From positions 1-20,501 of the forward strand of contig JBKCXU010000050.1 in the NCBI GenBank assembly GCA_046316025.1: a stretch of DNA of 20,501 nucleotides, written 5' to 3'. The notes under the pieces were generated by a model that saw only the letters and a list, made by a program, of their open reading frames with translations, made no database searches and was not told where the DNA came from. Shown here piece after piece: positions 6,708 through 12,776 of the stretch. Both the position numbers and the translations under genes were made by a program. Numbering within the stretch: the stretch's first letter is position 1; the number at the start of each line of letters is the position of its first letter. The DNA comes from JAJTHJ01 sp046316025 (lineage in GTDB: Bacteria; Pseudomonadota; Gammaproteobacteria; Burkholderiales; Burkholderiaceae_F).

Positions 6708-8003
6708 CTATTGGGGCGCGCCGACTGCGTCGACATGGCAGAGTGCACAAGGCTGCGGGTCTGACTCGGGCGACCACTGCGCCCGGTAGACGCCCGCAGC
6801 GGCGAGGGCCCCAAGCTCGTGGGAGGCGATCTGGGCCAAGTCCGTTCGCTTCTCCGGGCTCAGCGCAAAACGCATGCGTGGCGCGTAGTCGGTACCGTAG
6901 GCGCGCGTTCTGGCCTTGTTGTAGAGGTAGGCCGTTTCCTCCGCCATCAGCCCTTGCACGTTCTTGTTCGTGCGTATCCGCAGCGGGTCGAGCAAGTGGT
7001 CTGCAACCGCTTCGGCGAGGTCGTGCGCCGGTCTCAAGAGCTCGGCGGCGCGTTCGTCGCCGACCAGTGCGCTGACCAAGGCGCGGCTCGGGGGCGCTCG
7101 GCGCTTTTCGTTCGGCCGGAAGCAGTCTGGTAAGCGTGCGGCAGCTTCGGCGGTGCGTACGGCCGCATCCGCTGCGCTATGACTGAGCAAGGCCGTGCCC
7201 CGCAGACATTCGCCGATGTCTCGAGCCTCTGCGGAGAATCGGCAGCCGCTGCCGCCGTCGGACCTCCGCAGCAACCCGGCTACCTTGCTGTAGAGCTCGC
7301 GTCGATCCTCGTAAGCTTTGTCCAAAGGGGGTTGCTCTACACCCAGCAAGCAGTGCAGTACATGCATGAAGTACATCATGCGGACGATCACCGACTTCTT
7401 CGGATCCTGCAGATAGGTCGAAACGTTCGCCCAGAGTAGGTCCTCTGGTGGATGCAGCGAAACCGACCGCGGCACCGCACCGCGCTGGCGCCGCTGGGCG
7501 GGCTTTGTATTGGCGCGGTCCCTCTGCAGTTGGCCCATCAAGCGAGCCGCCTCTTCCCGGTACCACTCGTCCCGCTCGATGTCCAGACCTCCATCGCGCT
7601 CCGCGGCCAGTTGCGCAATCAGACGCGACTGGGCTTCCAGGATGTAGCGCCAGCGTCGTTCCTGCGATCCGTGTTCCTGCGACCTGAGATCGGCAGGCCA
7701 GCCGTCTTCGGGGCTGTGAATGTCGAACCAAGCCGACGCGTAATCAGCCCAGTGGTCGCGGATCCAACGCTCGATTCTCTCCCGCTCCTTTGCCTTGTCA
7801 TCGTCGGCCTTGGTGCCAAGGCGCTTCTCTCCCGCTTTGCCAAGCATGGCGTGCAGGACAACCGAGCGCACCGGAGCCCCGGGTGATGCCGCCAGCCGCA
7901 CGCAGCGCTGCGGCCGACACAGCACGCCGTGTCCGTTTGGCATGGGGACCACGCCGTCGTCTTTGAGCGCTTCCATGATCTTCTTGATGATGTCCTCGTT
8001 CAC
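6708..8003 (-). CDS. Hypothetical protein (431 aa), first gene of the STAND operon
   Basis: No known family recognised. The start is GTG (8003-8001), after a GGGGTGAC stretch that may serve as ribosome site. The protein starts MNEDIIKKIMEALKDDGVVP and is soluble, charged and mostly helical, with no signal peptide or clear membrane helix. It has an Arg/Gln-rich segment at about 168-180 (RANTKPAQRRQRG). Near the C-terminus a CALCH motif has the CxxCH form seen in haem c attachment, but with no export signal it is more likely incidental or a metal site; Cys also occur near residues 28 and 33. It is the promoter-proximal gene of the operon 431 aa - 337 aa - (Sel1 insertion) - STAND. By position it may be a sensor, adaptor or effector partner of the STAND ATPase, but nothing in its sequence proves this. 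Confidence 0.8.
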   Translation of the reverse strand: MNEDIIKKIMEALKDDGVVPMPNGHGVLCRPQRCVRLAASPGAPVRSVVLHAMLGKAGEKRLGTKADDDKAKERERIERWIRDHWADYASAWFDIHSPEDGWPADLRSQEHGSQERRWRYILEAQSRLIAQLAAERDGGLDIERDEWYREEAARLMGQLQRDRANTKPAQRRQRGAVPRSVSLHPPEDLLWANVSTYLQDPKKSVIVRMMYFMHVLHCLLGVEQPPLDKAYEDRRELYSKVAGLLRRSDGGSGCRFSAEARDIGECLRGTALLSHSAADAAVRTAEAAARLPDCFRPNEKRRAPPSRALVSALVGDERAAELLRPAHDLAEAVADHLLDPLRIRTNKNVQGLMAEETAYLYNKARTRAYGTDYAPRMRFALSPEKRTDLAQIASHELGALAAAGVYRAQWSPESDPQPCALCHVDAVGAPQ

Positions 8004-8029
8004 TTGTCACCCCGCTGATTGATCGTCCA

Positions 8030-8058
8030 AGGATCACGATAGGCGGCGGCTTTGTCAA
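8030..8058 (-). promoter_or_regulatory. Candidate sigma-70 promoter for the STAND operon
   Basis: On the minus strand a perfect -35 TTGACA (8058-8053) is followed after 17 bp by GATCCT (8035-8030), which matches the -10 consensus at only three positions. The site lies about 30 bp upstream of the GTG start of the 431-aa gene. The strong -35 and correct spacing support it; the weak -10 limits confidence. Confidence 0.35.
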
Positions 8059-8420
8059 TGAAGCGGCGCGACGTTCAGTGCGCCTGACGCAGGATCGGAG
8101 CTACTGCGGTGCCTGCTCGACACGAGGCGCGAACTGCCGAGGCGGCGGACTGTGCCGACCGGCAGCCCAGTCGGGGAGGGGCTTGTCGGACAAACCGCGC
8201 GGTTCGGCGGCAACGGGGCGGCCGCGCAAACGAATCCCGCGGGACCCTCACGCCGCGCTGCCGACTCGAGCTTCTTGGTTTTGCGTAGAAGCCCCCCAAC
8301 GGCAGGCCGGCATGGGCATCCTTCGCTCATCGCTCGGATGCTTGGTTTCAGCAAGCGTGCAGACCGGAGCTATCGGGCGATCGACACTTTCAACGCCAAG
8401 CCAAACCAGGAGATCCAACC
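8059..8420. other. Gene-free region between divergent operons
   Basis: This stretch separates the minus-strand STAND operon from the plus-strand protease/FHA operon. I see no convincing gene, tRNA or IS end. An AGGAG ribosome site lies just before the first plus-strand gene. I could not assign a convincing plus-strand promoter. The two operons may share control elements here. Confidence 0.6.
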
Positions 8421-8702
8421 ATGGAACGTCACAAAGTCGAGGCCGCGATGGGCGCGGCGGCAGAAATTGTCAAGCGCGGCAGCGACGTGCTCGGCAACGC
8501 GCAAGCGCAAAGCATCGTCGGTTCCGCGCATCAAGGTCTCACGCATCCACATCTTGGCCGCATTGCCGCCACGGCGACCGGTGCGGTGATGACGGGCATC
8601 GGCGCGGCTGCTCCGGCCGTGGCCGCTGTGGCCACGGTGGCTGCGCCACTCGCCTTGATCGGGCTGATCGGTTACGGCCTTTACCGGTTGATGGACGACT
8701 GA
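8421..8702 (+). CDS. Small membrane protein (93 aa)
   Basis: Starts MERHKVEAAMGAAAEIVKRG with a good AGGAG ribosome site about 8 bases upstream. The N-terminal 50 residues are amphipathic; about 51-88 is a long hydrophobic Ala/Gly/Val stretch (ATATGAVMTGIG ... LALIGLIGYGLYRL) with small residues spaced like a glycine zipper, enough for one long or two short membrane helices. No family recognised. It is the first gene of a five-gene run that ends with a periplasmic protease and an FHA membrane protein, so an envelope role is plausible. A small toxin-like membrane protein is another possibility, with no direct evidence. Confidence 0.75.
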   Translation: MERHKVEAAMGAAAEIVKRGSDVLGNAQAQSIVGSAHQGLTHPHLGRIAATATGAVMTGIGAAAPAVAAVATVAAPLALIGLIGYGLYRLMDD

Positions 8703-8778
8703 CCGTCACGCCCGGTGCCCCGCGCGATGCTGAACACGTTCAATTGAATCGACTTCGCCTTCACCCCTCTAGGAGCTA

Positions 8779-9198
8779 ATGATGAAAACCCTGAAATCGA
8801 CCACCGCCGCGCTGGCCGTTTTCTTGACGACCGCCTTCACGATCGCGCCCGTGAGCGTTTATGCGCAAACCTACGGGGCGCCCGCTCAGAACCGGCCGGC
8901 CACGGCGAACCAATACGTCGCCCCGGCTCAGCCGCAGCAGCAGACGCAAGCGGCGCCGAGCAGCAAGGACGAGAACTGGGCACCGGTCATCATCGGCGCG
9001 GCCATCCTGGTCGGCCTGGTTTTGGCGCTGGGGAGCAGCGGCAGTTCCTCTTCGTCGTCGAGCAGCGCGAGCGCCAAGCAGGACTACGACCCCGACCGCT
9101 ACAACCGCCAAGCGCCGTCCCAGCCGGCCTATCGCCATAAGCCTGACACGAGCACTGGCTGCATCTGGGGCGATCGGGCCTACGGCACCTGCCACTGA
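8779..9198 (+). CDS. Exported, membrane-anchored small protein (139 aa)
   Basis: Two consecutive ATG codons follow AGGAG at a normal distance. Residues 1-30 form a clear signal peptide (KSTTAALAVFLTTAFTIAPV ... VYAQ). A Gln/Pro/Ala-rich segment (about 31-65) leads to a membrane helix (WAPVIIGAAILVGLVLAL, about 69-86), then a serine run (GSSGSSSSSSSSAS). The C-terminus ends in STGCIWGDRAYGTCH, with two cysteines that could form a disulfide. I do not recognise the family. Composition and context suggest a cell-envelope protein made with its neighbours in the 8421-12304 run. Confidence 0.78.
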   Translation: MMKTLKSTTAALAVFLTTAFTIAPVSVYAQTYGAPAQNRPATANQYVAPAQPQQQTQAAPSSKDENWAPVIIGAAILVGLVLALGSSGSSSSSSSSASAKQDYDPDRYNRQAPSQPAYRHKPDTSTGCIWGDRAYGTCH

Positions 9199-9267
9199 GC
9201 ACTCCGACTCGGCCCGCGGAAGTCACTCTTCTTTCCTGCAACCCAACCTGCTCTTGGAGATTCAATC

Positions 9268-9603
9268 ATGTTGATCACCCGCTACGGATTCTCGATTCTT
9301 GCCGCCAGCGTTGTGGCGCTTGTGCCATTCGGCGAAGCGCAGGTCGCGCATGCCTCGGATGCTGGCTATCGGCAGATGCAGAACCAGTATCGCTATCACC
9401 AACCTCCTCATCGGCAGCATCAGCCGCAGCGTCCGGTGTATCAGCCGCAGCACCGGCCGACCCATCCAGTGCCGCGCACGCCGCAACCGCGGCGCGGCTT
9501 CGAGGACTTCGGCGGGAATGCCGGGAAGTTCATTCGAAAGGAGGCGCGAGACGTCAACGCATGGCGCGAGCGGAACATCGACAAACACTTGCGGAAGAAG
9601 TGA
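9268..9603 (+). CDS. Secreted His/Gln/Pro-rich small protein (111 aa)
   Basis: Start ATG preceded by TTGGAG. The signal peptide covers about residues 1-29 (MLITRYGFSILAASVVALVP ... VAHA). The mature protein has a Gln/His/Pro/Tyr-rich middle (QYRYHQPPHRQHQPQRPVYQ) and a basic C-terminal part (FEDFGGNAGKFIRKEARDVN ... KHLRKK). The histidine-rich stretch could bind metal or anionic polymers, which is inference. No family recognised. It is the third exported or membrane protein in a row upstream of the periplasmic protease and might be its substrate or regulator. Confidence 0.75.
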   Translation: MLITRYGFSILAASVVALVPFGEAQVAHASDAGYRQMQNQYRYHQPPHRQHQPQRPVYQPQHRPTHPVPRTPQPRRGFEDFGGNAGKFIRKEARDVNAWRERNIDKHLRKK

Positions 9604-9617
9604 TGCGTCGAACCGTA

Positions 9618-9663
9618 GCGAGGGCGATTCGGCCGGCTGGTGAAAAGCGGCCGATGCCCTCGC
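9618..9663 (+). other. Long imperfect hairpin between genes
   Basis: Left arm GCGAGGGCGATTCGGCCG (9618-9635), loop GCTGGTGAAAAG, right arm CGGCCGATGCCCTCGC (9648-9663). The arms pair over 16 bp with two single-base bulges. It begins 15 bp after the stop of the 111-aa gene. There is no following T-run, so it is not a classic intrinsic terminator; it may slow polymerase, protect the upstream mRNA or reduce readthrough into the protease gene. Confidence 0.6.
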
Positions 9664-9785
9664 GCCGCCGCATTTCGGGAAGGCGCGGACTTCGCGCAGT
9701 GGATGCGCGAGCAGGCGACACGTGGGGTGCACGTGTGCGCGGTGGTGCAGGTGCCCGCGCCGCAGGCCGGATGCAGGAGGGTGGC

Positions 9786-11234
9786 ATGAGGGCAATTGAG
9801 GTGACGATGGCAGACCCACAGCGACAAACCGAGGCACGCACGGCCGCGCCGAACGGCACGGCCACCAACCGCTCGCTGGCGGTGCAGGTAGGGCGATGGC
9901 TCGCCGCCGGTGCGCGTGGGGGTGCCTTATGCCTGGCAGCAAGCGCTTTGCCTTCGCAGGTTGCACAGGCCGCACTGGCCGCGCCGGCCGCGCCGGGCGG
10001 AACCGCGGCCGCCAACACCACGCCCGCTGCCCTGTTCGCACAGGTGCGGCCGGCGGTGATCGGCGTGCGCACGCTGCGCGACGACACAGGCGAGCTGGTG
10101 AGTTCGGGCAGCGGCTTCTTCGTTGACGCGCAGGGGCGCGCGGTCACCAACTATCACGTGGTGGCCAACTACCTCGGCCGCCCCGACCGCTATCGTCTGC
10201 AAGCCGTGCTGGCCGATGGCAGCACGCTGCCGCTGCGGGTACTGAACTTTCACGTGGTGGATGACGTGGCCGTCGTGCAGGTGGACGCCAGGACCAAGTC
10301 GCACCTGCGCCTGCCCGGCGAGGAACGGCGGCTGGAGGTCGGCACGCGCATTCACACATTCGGCGACCCGGCACGACTCGGCGTGACGGTCACCAGCGGT
10401 ACCTTCAGCAGCATGGTGCGGGCCATCGGGTTGGAACGTATCCACTTCACCGGCGTGCTGAACGACGGCATGAGCGGCGGCCCGGCTGTCGATGACCGCG
10501 CCCAGGTGGTCGGCATCAACGCAGCGCGCATGGGCTCAAGCGAGCAGATCTCGTTCCTGGTGCCCGCGCACCGCGCCGCTGCGCTGTATGGCGCCGTGGT
10601 GCGCGGAGCTTCGGTGGCGCCCGAGGCCGTGGGCGACACGACGCGCGGCCATCTGGTGGCGTTTCAACGCGAAGTGCTGGACGAAGCGATGCGGACGCCC
10701 TGGTCCACGCAACCGCGCGGCCCGTACCGGGCACCGACATTTCTGACAGAGCGGCTGCGCTGCGAGAACTCGCGCGGCAACGACATCACCGCGACCGGCG
10801 CGCCGGTGCCGCTGCTGCGCCAGGACTATCGGTGCAGCACGTATCAGCGCATCGAGCTGGACGACGGCTTCAGCGCAGGAGGCCTCGCCTACCGGCAGAC
10901 GTACATAAAGCAGCAGACCCTGAACCGCGTGCAGTTCAATCACGCGGTTCAGGGCGCCGTCACCAAGGATCTGTTGGCGCGGCCGGGCCGCCGCATGGCT
11001 GCGCAGGTGTGCACCGACCGCACCACGCTGGCCGGGCCTGAGGCGGTACTGCCGGTGCGCCTGCTGTGGTGCGCGCAGGCCTATCGGGAGTTCGCGGGGC
11101 TGTACGACGTGGAGATTGGCGTGGCAACGCGCGACCGCAAAGATGAGGCGCTGGTGGTCAGGCTGAGCCTGGAAGGGGTGAGCTGGGAAACGGCAACCGC
11201 CTACACCCAAAGACTGCTGGAGACGATTCGATGA
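9786..11234 (+). CDS. Periplasmic trypsin-like serine protease (S1C-type)
   Basis: 482 aa from the start at 9786, chosen because AGGAGG lies six bases upstream; an upstream in-frame ATG at 9561 overlaps the previous gene and lacks such a site. After a basic N-region, residues about 31-62 (LAVQVGRWLA ... ALPSQVAQA) look like a signal peptide or anchor. The protease domain (about 80-270) shows all three catalytic residues: His124 in TNYHVV, Asp160 in VVDDVAVVQVD, Ser230 in GMSGGP. This is the DegP/trypsin-like_2 pattern, but no PDZ domain is visible. The C-terminal 200 residues are an unrecognised domain with four cysteines, consistent with disulfides in the periplasm. The stop overlaps the next start (ATGA), so protease and FHA protein are translationally coupled and probably work together. 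Substrate unknown; the small exported proteins upstream are candidates. Confidence 0.88.
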   Translation: MRAIEVTMADPQRQTEARTAAPNGTATNRSLAVQVGRWLAAGARGGALCLAASALPSQVAQAALAAPAAPGGTAAANTTPAALFAQVRPAVIGVRTLRDDTGELVSSGSGFFVDAQGRAVTNYHVVANYLGRPDRYRLQAVLADGSTLPLRVLNFHVVDDVAVVQVDARTKSHLRLPGEERRLEVGTRIHTFGDPARLGVTVTSGTFSSMVRAIGLERIHFTGVLNDGMSGGPAVDDRAQVVGINAARMGSSEQISFLVPAHRAAALYGAVVRGASVAPEAVGDTTRGHLVAFQREVLDEAMRTPWSTQPRGPYRAPTFLTERLRCENSRGNDITATGAPVPLLRQDYRCSTYQRIELDDGFSAGGLAYRQTYIKQQTLNRVQFNHAVQGAVTKDLLARPGRRMAAQVCTDRTTLAGPEAVLPVRLLWCAQAYREFAGLYDVEIGVATRDRKDEALVVRLSLEGVSWETATAYTQRLLETIR

Positions 11235-12304
11235 ACGCGGTAGACGGGGTCGTCAGGCAAGGCGGGGTGCTGCTGGAAGACGGTGCGGTGATGTTGCGGG
11301 ACGAGCCGGCTCGCACGCACGCCCCGGTGTGGATCGACCTTCTGCGCGACGACGGGCAGCCGGCGATGCGCCAGCGCTTCGCGCATCTGCCGCTGGTGGT
11401 CGGGCGTGGCTATGACTGCGATCTCGTGCTCTGCGACTCGCGAGTGGCGGCACGGCACTTTCTGCTGTCGCGGGTCGAAGGCGGGGCGCTGCGCGTCGAG
11501 CCGCTGGCCGGAGCGCGGATCGGCGTAGCCGGTGGCCCTCCGTCCTGCGCTGCGCAGGTCTTCGACGCGACGGGGCTGTTGCACATTGGAACCACGCGTC
11601 TGCGTGTGAGTTGCAAACCCATCGACTCCTCGGCTGACCGCTCGGCGCCGATACCACCGGCCACGGCGACCGAGGCGCGGGGCGCAGGCGCGGGCAAGAT
11701 CGCGCTTGGTGTATTGATGGCGATGGCCGGCGGCGCGGTCCTCGCGTTGCCGGACATGCTGCGCGGCACCGACGAGCCGTCGTTCAAACCCTTGGCTTAC
11801 GCCGCCATCACCTGGGTGATCCTGCTGGCGCTGTGGGCGGCGATCTGGATGGGGGCCTCCAAGCTCATCGGCGGCACGAGCCAGTGGCCCCGGCATGTGC
11901 GTATCGCGGGGGCGACCATGCTCATGCTCGCTTTGGCAGCGTTGCTGGTGCCCTACGGCGCGGCCGCGCTCGGGCTGCCGAAGACCACGCTGTCGGCGAC
12001 GACCGTCACGCTCGCCTGGCTGGCGTGCGCGACCGCGCTGCACTTGCGCGCCCTGCCGCTGACGGGACGGCGGCTCGCGGCAGCCGTCGCGGCCGTGCTG
12101 GGCACCTGGCTTGGGATCGCGGCCCTGCGCTGGAGCGACGTGGATGGTCTGCCGACACCGCCCATCGCCGAAGTGCTGCCCGTGGGCATGCTGCCAGTGC
12201 GTGCCGAGCGCCGAGACCAGACGATGAGCGCGATCGAAGCCTTGCGAGAATCGGCCGACCACGTGCGCGCAATCCCACTACCGGGGGCGAGCGAGTCGCG
12301 GTGA
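11231..12304 (+). CDS. FHA-domain protein with five membrane helices
   Basis: 357 aa; the ATG overlaps the protease stop by 4 bp. Residues about 54-128 form an FHA phosphothreonine-binding domain: LVVGRGYDCDLVLCDSRVAA RHF keeps Gly58-Arg59, Ser70 and His76, the usual contact residues. A linker rich in Ala/Thr/Pro is followed by five likely membrane helices at about 156-174, 189-209, 225-248, 254-273 and 280-300. A 55-residue tail follows. The FHA part, having no signal peptide, should face the cytoplasm. With the coupled periplasmic protease this suggests a membrane module that senses a phosphorylated partner inside and links to proteolysis outside. No Ser/Thr kinase or phosphatase gene is in the window, so the phospho-partner must be encoded elsewhere. 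Confidence 0.85.
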   Translation: MNAVDGVVRQGGVLLEDGAVMLRDEPARTHAPVWIDLLRDDGQPAMRQRFAHLPLVVGRGYDCDLVLCDSRVAARHFLLSRVEGGALRVEPLAGARIGVAGGPPSCAAQVFDATGLLHIGTTRLRVSCKPIDSSADRSAPIPPATATEARGAGAGKIALGVLMAMAGGAVLALPDMLRGTDEPSFKPLAYAAITWVILLALWAAIWMGASKLIGGTSQWPRHVRIAGATMLMLALAALLVPYGAAALGLPKTTLSATTVTLAWLACATALHLRALPLTGRRLAAAVAAVLGTWLGIAALRWSDVDGLPTPPIAEVLPVGMLPVRAERRDQTMSAIEALRESADHVRAIPLPGASESR

Positions 12305-12492
12305 TGGCGAGGCGGCGCGAGTGCTTTCGCGCTGGCCGCGCACATCGAGGGCCGGTCGCGGGTCGCTGCCCTGGGACCCTCCTCGGTCGAAACAGTGACG
12401 GCAAGCCGGGCACCAAATGCCCGCACCACGGCATGTAACGCCTCGATGACATCATCGAGACCTGCATCGTGCTCACGCGGTAAGCGACGCAT
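12305..12492 (-). pseudogene. Possible relic gene start in a 470-bp gap
   Basis: On the minus strand an ATG (12492-12490) has GGGAG eight bases upstream and opens MRRLPREHDAGLDDVIEALH, then AVVRAFGARLAVTVSTEEG. This resembles the tail of small helix-turn-helix proteins, but weakly. The frame stays open into the opposite-strand FHA gene, where it is surely not real, so if this was a gene it is truncated. The rest of the gap (to 12776) holds palindromes at 12407-12423 (CGGGCA/TGCCCG), 12507-12520 (CAGAAT/ATTCTG) and 12714-12741, but no other convincing gene. Confidence 0.22.
12407..12423. terminator. Short hairpin after the FHA gene
   Basis: CGGGCA and TGCCCG pair around the loop CCAAA, about 100 bp downstream of the FHA stop. 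There is no T-run, so termination is only a possibility. Confidence 0.25.
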
Positions 12493-12713
12493 CGACACGT
12501 CTCCCACAGAATCTATTCTGGGAAAGAGTCAGGGCGGACCGGAGGCCCTCTTGTTACAAAGCCTCTCGCTGGTCGTACTGCCCAGAAGAGCGTGCATAGC
12601 GTTTGTGCGACAACGTCGCGTGAATAGTCTCTTGCCCAAGGGGCCACACGCGTCTCCAATGTGATGGCGTGTTAGCACGGTCAGGTATCTCGCACGTCGG
12701 ATCGCTGGCCGAT

Positions 12714-12741
12714 CGTCATTCGCCCGCTCGGGCGATTGACG
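12714..12741 (+). promoter_or_regulatory. Palindrome upstream of the protease-nuclease gene
   Basis: CGTCATTCGCCC (12714-12725) and GGGCGATTGACG (12730-12741) are inverted repeats with one mismatch (12-bp arms, 4-bp spacer GCTC), ending 35 bp before the start codon. It could be an operator or a 5'-leader hairpin limiting expression of a potentially toxic nuclease. There is no T-run after it. Confidence 0.5.
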
Positions 12742-12776
12742 AGATTCATCACAACTTGACCTGAGGCGACAACCCA

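Noticed and set aside
8739..8748. TTCAATTGAA palindrome between the first two small genes
   Set aside because: Ten bases inside a short operon gap; too short to claim function.
9561..9785. Upstream in-frame extension of the trypsin-like protease
   Set aside because: It overlaps the 111-aa gene, is Arg-rich shadow-like sequence, contains the 9618-9663 hairpin, and the ATG at 9786 has a far better ribosome site.
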